Assembly (NCBI RefSeq): GCF_030272615.1
Contig: NC_081405.1
Span: 650,049,420 to 650,107,419, forward strand
DNA length: 58,000 bases
Source: Cryptomeria japonica
Taxonomy: Eukaryota; Streptophyta; Pinopsida; Cupressales; Cupressaceae
Reading direction: 5' to 3'
Below, piece after piece: positions 1 through 11,229 of this stretch. The position numbers and the translations under genes are program-made. The notes below the pieces were generated by a model, which ran no database searches, had not been told where the DNA came from, and worked only from the letters and a program-made list of their open reading frames with translations. Numbering within the stretch: the stretch's first letter is position 1; each line of letters begins with the position of its first letter.

Positions 1-2414
1 TGTCTTTGTTCTCTTCACTCTACCGGTGAGATGCTGCAAAGGCTTTGCCAGTGTTTTGCTTCCCTGTATTAATGCCTCAGAAATTTCCTTCCACATAGAT
101 GCTAGATAGTCCAATCTTGGACTTAGTTTAGATCTCAAATGTTTTGCCTTATTTATTATTCTTCCTTTCTCTATTTCCAATTTGAGTAGTTCTTCCTCAA
201 AATTTGTTATCTTCTCCTCAAAAACTGATAGTGTATTAGGTGAGTTGACAAAGTTGTCTGCAAGTTTATTTATCTCATCTTGTACCTTACTCATTTTCTT
301 GTCAATATCTATAGTCAAAAAGTTTGTTTTATAGGTATCTTTATATAGATTTTTGTAATCTTTCAACAAATTACATAGTTTCGATAGAAGTGTGTCAAAA
401 TCTCTATTACACTTCTTTATTTGTTCATCAAAGAATTTCTGTTTTTCAATTTCTACTTTATCTTTTGCTGACTCTTTATTTTCTCAATGTTTTCTGAGAT
501 ATATTTACACAATGTATCTAATTGTCCTAAAGAATCTTTGTTATGTATATTACAGTTGGGAGCTATTACCTTCAAAATTTGTATGGAATCATCAATTGCT
601 TTGTAAGCTTGTGAGCTGCAGTCGGTTATTTTCTTGATAGAATCTAATAACACCTCCGTCACATTTGCTGATTTATATCCTGATGATGATCAAACAATCT
701 GAGTACCAGTGGAAGTAACCAAGCTTGTATTGACCTTTGGTAGGTCTGTTTGTGTTTGCACTTCTTTAAGCACTGGTTTTCCTACTTCACTAGTTGTCAG
801 TGGCACTGTTTCCTTATGTACCTATTATGGTTGTTGTTGTTTCAGAGCCTTTAGCTCTGTTTGTTTCTCTGTATGTTTCATTGCCTCAATCTGTGTCTCA
901 GTCTCTACCTTTTTCTCTTTATTTTCTGCCAATTTATCTGTTTCCCCTGCTACTGGAGGCTCACTAGCCATATCTGACTTAACGGTTGTATCTTTGTCTA
1001 CTACTATGTTGATTTTATGAGTATCAACATTCATAGTATATAGGACTTCAGGATTAGGATTATTATCCTCTACATCCATACTCTCATCTGTCATTGATCT
1101 TTAGTAGTTGTTGATTTTACCGGTGGAGTATTTAAAGAAGGTGGGGGTAAGTTGTCTCTAACCTTGATACTCGGTGGTCCACCAACTTTACCTTTCCCTT
1201 GTCTCTATCTTTCTGATAAACTTTAATGGGTTTAGGGTTCCTGTACTCTTCTTGTTTTTCTTTCTCAACCAGGAATATATCCCATCCATCTTCTATTTCT
1301 TCTGTCACTTCATTAACTCTTCCTGCCATTAGTGAAATATGTCGGTGTGCAGTAGAGAATACTAACTGGATGGCCTTTGCAATCATATCATCAATTTCTT
1401 GTGGAGAGTTTACCAGATATACAACAAGTAACTTCTCAATTTTTATTTTCTTATCCAATTCTATCACTGCCTGTCTTCTTGCCTCTAGTCTTTTGAATAA
1501 TTCATCTGGTATTTCATTGACTACTTCCATAAAAAATTTCTTGTACATATCCATGTGCAATATAATACTATGTTGAACTTGTTCTTTCTCATCAGTTGTT
1601 AGAGCATCATATATTTTCTCTATGTTCTTCAATTTACCTTCCTCTGTGATTTCATTTAGCAGTATATCAAGAGGAGCCAAGTCTTTGTTTGTCCTTTTCT
1701 TCTTCTTGGGTGTCAATTTCTTCTTTGGTGTGGCCTTTCTAACTACAGATCTCACTGCTTGTTTCTTTTTCCTTGTCCTCCTAGGTGAAGGTGTGGTTGC
1801 CAGTGAGGGATCTCTTTTCCTTACAACTCTTTTGAAAGTTACAGGCATGTCACTTCTTGAAGAAGTACCTACCAGTGATAGGTGATTTTCAGGCTATGGA
1901 GCTGCTAACTCATCCTCTGTTATGCCAGTTTTCTTCAATACATCTTCCTTAATGGATTTTTCTTGTCTGGACCCTTTCCTTACAACTACCTCAACCTTTT
2001 TCACCCTTTTCTTTGATTGAATTTGGCTTTCTATGGTTTCAACACTACCAAATACTTCTTCTTTTGGTTCTCTAGGGGCTTCTAGAAGTTCTTTGGCATA
2101 TGTTTCAACTATGTGATCATCTATTTCATATCCCATCTCGGTTACCCAAACTGTCCTTGGGATGACCGCTTCCATCTAGATTTCATCTTTCTTGATGACA
2201 AAGCATATATCATCTTTGTATTTGTCCACAATCTTCTGTGATAGCCTTACTCTTGTCTTCATTTTGGCTTTTAATGCTTGAAAGAAGTCATTAATATTGT
2301 TTTCCTTGTTCTCACCCATGTTATTGAATAGTTCAGTCAATTGTTTGCCTACCACTATGTCATATCCAAGTTCTTTATAACCTATACCAAGAACCTGTTT
2401 TGTTATGTGTAGCA
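1..2414 (-). pseudogene. Unknown long ORF of the copia-type element, downstream part
   Basis: This continues the ORF beginning at 23026. One frame runs from the insertion point through stops near 2176 and 1894 to about 1132, then shifts once and continues from 1094 leftward. Features in order: end of the globular region; a strongly basic stretch around 1700-1820 with KKKLTPKKKKR, like a nuclear localisation or nucleic-acid-binding tail; helical, Glu/Lys-rich segments; an acidic Thr/Glu-rich linker (825-1094); and a coiled-coil-like section to the window edge. More than 1,000 codons are present in total. No enzymatic motif was seen. Confidence 0.55.
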
Positions 2415-2419
2415 TTAGG
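2415..2419. repeat. Target-site duplication TTAGG, left copy
   Basis: TTAGG directly precedes the TG of the left giant LTR and matches 22258-22262 exactly. Confidence 0.9.
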
Positions 2420-3444
2420 TGTTGTCTTCAAAATCTGATTCCCTTTAATGTCCTTAGATTAATATGATTTAAGCTTGGTGCAGAAGAGACATCAAAGATA
2501 AGGAAATTCTCAAGACAACATATGACAAGGTTTGATTAGACCTTCTACACTTCGGGCTTCCTTGGAGCCCAGGTGGGTATACCTTTGTGAATTAAATTCA
2601 CACTTTCAAACAATAAACCCATAGCAAACCAGTCAAGAAAACTAGTGGATTTATTCACCTTGAAATCAACTGAAAATAAAGGATGGAAATTATACTTAAC
2701 TTCAGCATTTTGATCAACAAAGTATGCAATAAACAACTTTGATTAATATTAGTGCCTTATCCAAGGTTACAGAGTCATCTAAACTCAAATAAAACTCCTC
2801 AAACAATACATCTTTATGCTTCCCGTCGGCTTAGTTTCTATTAATCCTTACATATGCTTGACACACATAAGAATTCAAGCATCCCAAATTAAACTATGGT
2901 CCTCAAAAATTCAAAATTCCTTCCAAATAATTTACTGGTACGAGTGATCCCGCGTATTTAATTTCTCTCCTAAAGAGAAAAGCTAACAAACACTTATACT
3001 AAAATTGCTTTGCAATTCCATTCAAACAGAACAACCCTGGATTATTCAGAATGAAAATAGTAAATAAATTTGTGAACAAACTTGAAGACAACACAAAGCT
3101 TTACTCAAAACCGATGGCCTGTATATTGATATTCAGTTCAAGAAATATTACAATAAATTTTGATTCTCCATTAGACTTAGAAAAGCTTAGATAAATTTCT
3201 GCAGCATTTTCTTACAAAATTTTGTGATCTCTTTTCCAATAGTCCTGGTATCCATTTATAACAACATGGATGCACAAAGCTTCGGACTTCTCGAGGAGAG
3301 TTTGTTATAATCATTTCTTTTTCAAAAATAAAGAGGTTACAAATTTTCCGCAAAAAATAGTTACAAGCTCTTTTCAGCCTCTGCAGTTTGTTCAACAGGT
3401 TGTTCAGTTGCAACCTCTTCTATCTTTTCAGGGGCACTCTCCAA

Positions 3445-6400
3445 CTATTCCAGATCATGGGTGGCATATTTAATTTCCCACTCGCTATATATCTCTTCTG
3501 TCGGCCATGAAAAATTAATCACATCATCTTTAATCTTAGTCAACCTTTTCCAAGAATTTCTCAGTTTGTTGACTTCTGAATTAAGAAAACCATAACGTGA
3601 TTTAATTTTCTCTATCTCTTGTATTGTCACAACAAAGAAAGAAGTATCATCAAGATCAATGATTCCTTTAAATCTTGCTAACAATTTAGCTTCTATCTCT
3701 TTAAGCCATATTTGCTTATCTTTTAACTGATCCAGATTAGCAAAAATTCCTAGGAGCAGCACAAAAACTTGATCAGTGTATTCCTTCTTACACAAATTAA
3801 CCTTTCTATCCACATTATCCACCTCTGCTGCCAATTGCATTAAGACTTTAGCGACATCAGAAATGGATTTGATAATGGGATTGACTCTTGCTTCATCACA
3901 GGATATACACATGAACTCTAGATCTTGCTCCCTAGGCCTCCATCTATCAAAAATGGGTGTCAAAATGGCCTTATCTCTCCTTAGCTCATTCCATATCTCC
4001 ATAATTTTTCCCACATTGTTGTAAAGCAATGAGGTATTTATTGTATCTGCAAAATTGGAGATTGTGGCTCTTACTTTCTCCTCATATTTCCCTGCATATA
4101 AGGCCTGAGCCTGTTTTAGGTTTTCTAGTTCTTGAGGAGTAATCTCAATCATTTGAGAGTTGGAGGGTGCTGGAGATGGTGAAAATTCAATGATAGGGCT
4201 AGTAGGTGGAGGTCTTGCAGGAGAAGAGGAAATCATCAGTGTTGAAGACTCACCTTGTTGGTGTTGTCCCATCAACTGGCTCTGCAACTCAGTAATGATG
4301 CTATCTTTACCTCTCACCTCCTCCTTGGCACTGTTATAGGCCTTCAAAATTATTTCCAACTTAATTTGGAGGGCCTGTTTTTCTTTGGCTTCCTTCTCTG
4401 CCACTGCAACACTGAATTTTGCAGTTTCTAACAAAGTCCTATCAGCCTCTACTACCCCTGTACTCTATACTCTCTTTACCATCATTCCACCAAGGTAACT
4501 TGACCCTGGGGTGTCTTTGCCTTTCTTGCTCTCATTTCTCTTGAGAGACCACATGACTAGTGCAACATTATCCTTATTGAAGATAACCCCTTCTATGGGT
4601 TTGGTCTCTTTTCTTACTACATCTAACACCAGGGCATCTGCAATATCCCACTCTGGCAAGATAAGCACTCTATCTTGTGCTACCATATCTCTTCCCTGCT
4701 CAGGGGTGATGGTCTTGAATTCTTCCATCATCTCTTATTTTATTTCTTCTTCCACTGAGGCTGGATCTTTATTGGGCTGCTTAGCTTTTCTTGTCTCACA
4801 TCTAGCATTATATCTATCTATATGTTGTTTCCAAATGAATTGCATAAATGCTTCCGATGTGACAAAGTTGTCATCAGCTAGAAAGGCACTACTTGCCTTT
4901 TTTATCTCAGGATCCCACTCCTAGCCTTTGAGTTCAGTGGAGGTGATATCCATTTTAGCATCAATGGGTTCTTCTGACATCCCTTCCTCCACTTCATCAT
5001 AGGTGTATGCAATTTTCCCTAAACTACCCAACTGCAAGAGGTGTTCAACTGCTCTTTGTTCATCTCCTATATGGATAGGGGATTGCGATGGACAATACAA
5101 AGGTGTATCTGATTGCACTTCCTTCCCTACCCTTTGCTTCTTTGGGCTGTCTTGGATGTCAATGAGATCTTATATCTTCCTCTTTCCTTTGGATGTAGAG
5201 GGCTCCCCTGTTGTAGGCACCAACATACTGTAACCTGATTTCTTATGCAAGGTGTAATCACTAGGAGGAATTTCTTTGCTGGAAGCTGACCTGCTTAGGA
5301 TCATTCTGGCCTTTTCAAGGTTGTTCTTGATCACAGCTTCCCTCTTCTCCTTTAGTGTTTGCATCACATCCTCAAAGCAAACAATCAAAAACTTTATTTT
5401 TTCTTCTAGTGGGAAGAAGCTAGACAATGGGTCATAGCTAGCATCGAATTGATGCACAAAATCCAAGGCTTTCCTATAAGCCACCCACTTTTCTTTCCTT
5501 AGCTCCTGCTCATTTAGATCAAACTCATTTCTGATGAGGTCTTCAGGAAACTAGAATTGATGAGGCCTACCTCTGCATGCTACCTTCTTCCTAAACACAC
5601 CGTTGAAGAAGTCCTCTGGATCAGCACACCTGGACACTGCAGTGGACAAATGATAAGGTTTCAGAAAATCCTCAAAGCAGTTCCAGCCTCCCTTTGTTAT
5701 TACAAATTGGTGGGCTATAGTAGCTGTAGGGAAAATAGTCCCTTTACCTTTGCCTGTCAACTTTGCTTCTTGTAGGCGACCAATTTGCCTAAGGATCTCC
5801 GCTATTCCCACTTTGAGAGGGACCTGGTAAGGTAACAAAAATGGAGTGCCCCTAAAACCAAAAACTCTGAAAACTATGGAGACTGGATATAGATAAATGT
5901 CGCCCCAGTTATGAACAATTTTTATATTCTCTGCAAATTCTTTTGGCCTTATGAATTCCAAAAGAACCTTGGGGACTCTTGGGTTATCAGAACAGAGGAG
6001 AGTCCTTATTTTGGATGCAAAATATTTATCAAACTTAAAAAAACTAGCATCCTCTCTGTCCCATGACAACACAGTACTCCATAATTGCACTGGCATTTTT
6101 TCTCCTTCCTTCTCCTTAGCCAGGTCTAGCCCACTGGCAAAATAATCACCACCTTTGAAGAGAAAAAAGTGTGTTAGGAGTGAATACCATCCAAAAGGTC
6201 TGTCCACCTTTCCATTCTTTATTCCTATCAACCCTCCATAGATAGCATCAGCAATGAAAGAGGCATATTCAAATGTGATAGCAAGAGAAGGATTCAAAAT
6301 CTAGGCAATCATTAGCGAGTAATGATTCAGCATATTTGCTTCAGCATCTTCTCCTAGAACTTGACAAAGTGCCCAATACATTCCTTTAGCCCTCAAGGTA

Positions 6401-7002
6401 AACATACTTAATGAGAAGGGCTCTTGTGTGTTGGGTCCTACAACTGTTAACCCTCCTATTTTCACAAAAAGTTCCTTAAGAGGCCCATTCCTGAAATGAC
6501 TCCTCTGTGCACCGTAAACTTGGGCCAATGATGTGAAATATATAGGTTCTAAGAAGTTTGTGAACTCATTAAGCCCAAATGCTATCCTAAACTCTTCAAC
6601 ATTAATTTCCACAAGGGTTTTCACATTTACATCCTGGATGCATCTTGTGATTGGATCATAATTTAATGCCATTTGGGTTAGCAGGTCTGTATCCATGAAT
6701 ACCCCTGGGACTACTAATTTCCCAACATCTAATTCCCAGATACTATTTTGAGGGGCAGGAGAATTCCTCATTCCGAATCCAACTTTAAACAACGCCAACC
6801 CGAATAGTCGAACCTGTGGGTCTCTCAACCAATTACCTTTATCATATAATCCTTCTCCTATCTTCAGACGGGCAGCCTTGGGCATTAACTCTTTAGCCTT
6901 GGATGCCTGATTGGTTGACAACGTCAACTGTTCTAAAAAATCATCACACACACTTCTTTCTAAATAGTTAACCTTGTCGGAGATTTCCCTTTTAGGAGCC
7001 AT
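3445..7002 (-). pseudogene. LTR-internal ORF (~1,185 codons) of unknown function, left LTR copy
   Basis: One frame runs from ATG 7002 (MAPKREISDKVNYLE...) to a terminal TAG at 3445. It is broken only by in-frame stops near 6301, 5551, 5170, 4921, 4735 and 4465, with no frameshift. Residues 1 to about 500 look globular, rich in aromatic and hydrophobic segments. Residues about 500-740 are polar, with a Lys-rich patch (KGKRK). There is a coiled coil near residues 850-910 (KEAKEKQALQIKLE), a Pro/Ser linker (PARPPPTSP), and a helical C-terminal region ending in WEIKYATHD. It has the same orientation as gag-pol. No catalytic motif or known family was recognised. The overall plan resembles extra ORFs of other plant retroelements, but homology is not shown. 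Four of the private stops are single C-to-T changes in CAG/CAA codons. Confidence 0.75.
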
Positions 7003-7650
7003 TTTAAAAATGCAAGAAAATGAATATCACTCTTAAACAATCCTGCAACGAATGAATTATCTTATTTAGAACACTACACAAGAATTGCTACAAAATATGA
7101 GAGAACCTGTTCTTTGCTTGAAGGAAATTTCTCTGCAACTGAACCGACTTGCTTTGTATCTGATGAAAATAACTCTACGTCTACTCTTCTGCAAAATCTT
7201 TTAAAAGATATCTTCACTTAGTTGTTAGGAAATCAAATATTTGTACTCAGGGCCTTAACTATAACATTGATTCTGCATGCTTCGGCCGTCCCTTCGAAAT
7301 TGAATTCATATGAGAATTCGTATTTTTTGCTCAAACGGGTCACAACATTCCTACAACTGTTCCATTTTGCTCTTTCGCAACTTCATGAAGCATAACCATC
7401 GGGAAGCTTAGTCTTGCGAAATAGCACCAACCATTCAATCAAAAGAAACCTAATCGAGCATTAGATTAACTGACGGCTTTGGGTTTTCTCTGGGTCCCGC
7501 TTTTCTATTGGCTACATAATACCACATGGTGTCCAAACATTGGCCTTGAAATCCTCTTCGCATTCCACTTGATTCTGGCCGCATGTCTTTCTTTTATACT
7601 GATGGTTCCACCTTGGCGGGCCCACGTTTTCTTCTTAGACCACATGTCAT

Positions 7651-8206
7651 CATGACACATGGACGGTTCTCGTTCATTCTCGCTATTTTGTGGGCATAAA
7701 GAGTGAGCATTTTACCCTTGCGAAATAGCGCCGATCGTTGGATCATCTTCCAAGTTGATCGATGTTTAATCCTTTGAAAAGGCTCTCAGGAGGGGTGGGC
7801 CCATTGACTCATCGTGAACACCTGGCATCTAGTCACCTGCGAAGCTGATTTGTCACTCTATCATTTGCCAGAAGGAAACCACGGGGGCCCCACTTTTGTC
7901 TCAACAGCCATATCCTCCAAGTCATCATCATGACACATGGACGGTTCTCGTTCATTCTCTCTATTTCGCGGGCATAAAGAGTGAGCATTTTACCCTTGTG
8001 AAATAGCGCCAACCGTTGGATCATCTTTCAAGTTGATCAGCGTTTAATCCTCTGAAAAGGCTCTTAGGGGGGTGGGCTCGCTGACTTGTCAAGAACACTT
8101 GGCGCCCTGTCACTTTCAGAGCTGACTTGTCACCTTCTTATTTATCAATAGGAAACCATAGGGCTTCAATAAATTATTAACAGCTGTACCTTTCAGGTCA
8201 TCTCCA
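7651..8206 (-). repeat. Two tandem 278-bp repeats in the LTR upstream region (left LTR)
   Basis: CATGACACATGG begins at 7651 and again at 7929, and the following text stays similar for the whole 278-bp period. Each unit holds an inverted pair of the form GCTATTTCGC ... GCGAAATAGC around a ~28-base loop containing GGGCATAAAGAG. Related half-sites (GCGAAATAGCACC, CAAAATAGCGTGAGCC) lie near 7430 and 8390. Position upstream of the LTR ORF suggests promoter or enhancer sequence; that role is inference. Confidence 0.75.
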
Positions 8207-8883
8207 CCTGTGACCTGACTCACCTCTGGGGCTTGCCTTTCAGCCTTTAATCCTGACCCACTGACTGTTGTGACCTGTGCCATGTGCCACCATTTTACTC
8301 GCTGTTAACAACCAGCTGGACCATCTATGTGGCATGCCATGTGGTTTTCGCAACTTCACTAGTTTTAAACTACGCGCAACTTCGCCTAGCAAAATAGCGT
8401 GAGCCGTGGATCCATCCGTGAGATGCGCACTAGTTACTGGGCCCGACAACTTTAGAAGAAAAATATACAAGGCATAAATTTTTTGATTAATTAACATAAC
8501 CGTCTAGGCAAACAACAAGGGGGGACACTTCCAATGACCCCATGACCCATTACTTAAGTGAATAAAGTAATGGAAGATTAGAAACTAGAGGGCTTAAAAC
8601 AAATATGATAGGATCTAACATCAAAAACCCTTAAACCCTTAAAGTCTAGAACAAAGCTGAAGCATTTGGAATTACACCCTATTCAGAAAATCAGCATACC
8701 ATAGCCAATCATGGGAAAAGAAAAACCCAATTTTAATCAGTGATAACAGTGGCTCTGACTGGGGATGGTTGATTGCGAGATCAACACAAGAAAACTCAGA
8801 AACTCTGGAGAAACAGACCAAAACCAGAAAAGCAAGAAAGAAAACAAAATATGTACAAATAAAGGACCTACCGTGCATGGACA

Positions 8884-11226
8884 CTAAGAGAAATAATGCT
8901 TCGGGAATTGTCCATGCACTGGAAATTCCTGCATTTCATCATCCATATTCTTCAAGAAATATGAATCCTTACCATTTAGGTCACAAACCACAAAAGGGCC
9001 AATCCATAGTGATTCAAATTTTTTATGCTTTCCTTTATCCTGTCCTTTTGCATTCCATTGAAGAACCATGTCATTAATTTGAAACTTCCTTAGTGATGTC
9101 CTTTTATCAAAAAGATACTTTGACTACAACTAGATCTTCTGATTTTTCTTATGGGCAGAAGTCCTAAGCTCCTCCATTTCTACAATTTGGATCATTCGGT
9201 TTTCCATTGGTTCAGATACCTCCATGTCCTCATTCTGCAAAAACTTATACACTGGAAGTAGGTTATTTACCGGCAGTCTGGCTTGGGTACCATAAACCAA
9301 CTCAAAATGTGACATCCCAATGGATTTTTTAACTATTATTCTATCTGCCCATAGAGCTAACTTCAACTTTTGATCGCAAGATCTTTTATTTTCCTCTAGG
9401 ATTTTCTTGATGATATTCAACAGGCTTTTATTGCTAGATTTTGCTTGTCCATTCTCCTGAGGGTGATAAGATGATGAGTATGACATGAGTATACCATGAC
9501 TATTGCAAAAGCCTACAAATTCTTCTGCTTTGAAATGCATAGCATTATCCATTACCAATTTTGCAGGTGTTCCAAATCTAGTCACAATACTATCCATCAG
9601 GAAATCAATGACAATTTTACTAGTAGCTCTTCTTGTAGGGATGGCTTCTATCCATTTGGTGAAATAATCAGTGGCCACTATGATCCATCCATGACCTCTC
9701 CCTGACTTCTCAACAATTTCTCCAATAAAATCAATGCCCCACTGGACAAAAGGAGCTTCTACAGAGACTAGATTTAGGGGTAAGGCTCCTTCATACTTGA
9801 GCTTGGAGGAGAATCTTTGAAATGGATCACATCTTTGAACATATGCATGGGTATCTTTAAATAAGGTGGGCCAATAATACCCAGCCCATATTATCTTACC
9901 AGCAGTAGTCTTAGCAGAATAGTGACCTCCACATACTCCATCATGCATTTCAATCAACACCTGTTTAGCTTGAAATTCATCCAAACACATTAGTAACTCT
10001 CCATCTCTTTTTCTCCAGAAAAGATCACCCTGAATGAGCACATACTTTTGGGACTTGAGTTTCAAATTTCTCTTCTGATTGTATGTCATTTCTTCTGGGA
10101 GTATATCACCTCTCAATACTTCGATTATCTCTGTGTACCAGGGTTGCCTCTCAATACTAGTGACCAAAACATCTCTAACCTCAACATTGTGTATTTCTAC
10201 ATTCATGAGATTTGACTTAGTCATGAGCTTAGCCAAACCTAACCCTCTCACCAATTTGGTGATCTTTATCTCCAAGTTGAACTCCTGAATTCTATTGATC
10301 CATCTGCATCTCTTCCCAGTAACCTCAGGCTGAGACAAAATATCTTTAACTGCAGCATGTGGAACATAGGCAATGATGTTTGCATTCACCAGATATGGCC
10401 TAAAAGCCTTAACAGCTTTAACTAGGGCATAAGCTTGTTTCTCCATGATTTCATATTTTAGTTTTGCCACTTGCAAAGATTTACTATAGAAGGCTATGGG
10501 ATGTTCATATCCTTCATTGTCCTTTTGTAATAGTACTGCAGCCACCATGTGATATGAAGCAAAAGAAAATAGAGAAAAAGGCTTACTATAATCAGGGGAT
10601 TTCAACACTGGTGCCTCCTGGATTGCCTTCTTAATCTCATCAAAAGCTTTTGAAGCTTCTTGATCCCAATGAAACTTTGTGTCTTTCTTAAGCAATTTGA
10701 CAATAGGCTTCACTATCTCGGCGAAGTTTGCATTGAATCTCCTGACAAAATTCACTTTGCCTAAAAAGGATTGGATACCTTTCATATTTTTAGGTTTAGA
10801 CACTCTATTGATTGCTTCAATTCTCTCAGGGTCTATTCTTACCCCTTCCTTGGAAACTATGTGTCCCAATAACTTTCCTTCAGTGACCCCCAAATGACAT
10901 TTCTTGGGATTCAGTGATACACCAAATTCCAGGGCTTTATCGAACACCTTCTCTAGATGTCCACAATGATCATCAGCTTTCTTTGAGAAACAAGTTAGAT
11001 CATCTTGGTAAACCACCATAATGTTATTTATGAATTTTTTAAAAGCCACATCCATAGCTCTCTGAAATGTAGCTCCTGCATTTTTTAATCCAAATGGCAT
11101 TCTCACATATACATAGGTTCCCCATGGAGTAGTGAAAGTTGTTTTAAACTGTTCAGACTCCTTTACCAACACTTGATTGTATCCTGAGAAACCATCCATC
11201 ATGGATAAAAGATCACATCTTGTCAC
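8884..11226 (-). pseudogene. Reverse transcriptase, gypsy RNase H and integrase (giant element)
   Basis: 698 codons to a stop at 9130, then the same frame to 8884. RT core: DGFSGYNQV, PFGLKNAGATFQRAM, active site VYQDDL (residues 73-76). The RNase H that follows is degenerate: LFSFASYHMVAAVLLQ has Phe222 where the first catalytic Asp belongs. Integrase: zinc-finger His428, His435 and Cys466, with the last Cys replaced by Phe469; catalytic Asp499 (WGIDFIG) and Asp560 (VMDNAMHF); and Lys596 (NGQAKSSNK) exactly where the Glu of D-x35-E is expected. The C-terminal segment 9069-8884 carries the GPFVV-type tail. The enzyme set is recognisable but inactive. Confidence 0.88.
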
Positions 11227-11229
11227 TCT

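Larger units (their letters stand above)
2420..8748 (-). repeat. 3' LTR of the giant element (left copy, 6329 bp)
   Basis: In the element's sense it runs from 8748 to 2420. About 1.75 kb of GC-richer, repeat-bearing sequence (7003-8748) precedes a long ORF (7002-3445), followed by about 1.0 kb of AT-rich sequence (2420-3444) with no ORF I trust. The ends match 15929-22257 base for base at both termini (TGTTGTCTTC... and ...GTGATAACA). Confidence 0.93.

Noticed and set aside
709-1020. Plus-strand open frames opposite the unknown ORF (also 1226-1576, 1622-1885, 3776-4024, 4511-4924)
   Set aside because: They are antisense shadows of long minus-strand frames, with Ser/Cys/Phe-rich composition typical of reversed Lys/Glu-rich coding sequence.
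2545-2736. 63-codon open frame in the LTR tail, also present at 16054-16245
   Set aside because: It lacks an ATG start, is short, and is open in both copies simply because the LTRs are ~96% alike. No motif supports it.
7651-8206. CRISPR-like direct repeats
   Set aside because: The period is 278 bp with just two units in plant retroelement DNA; this is a tandem duplication.
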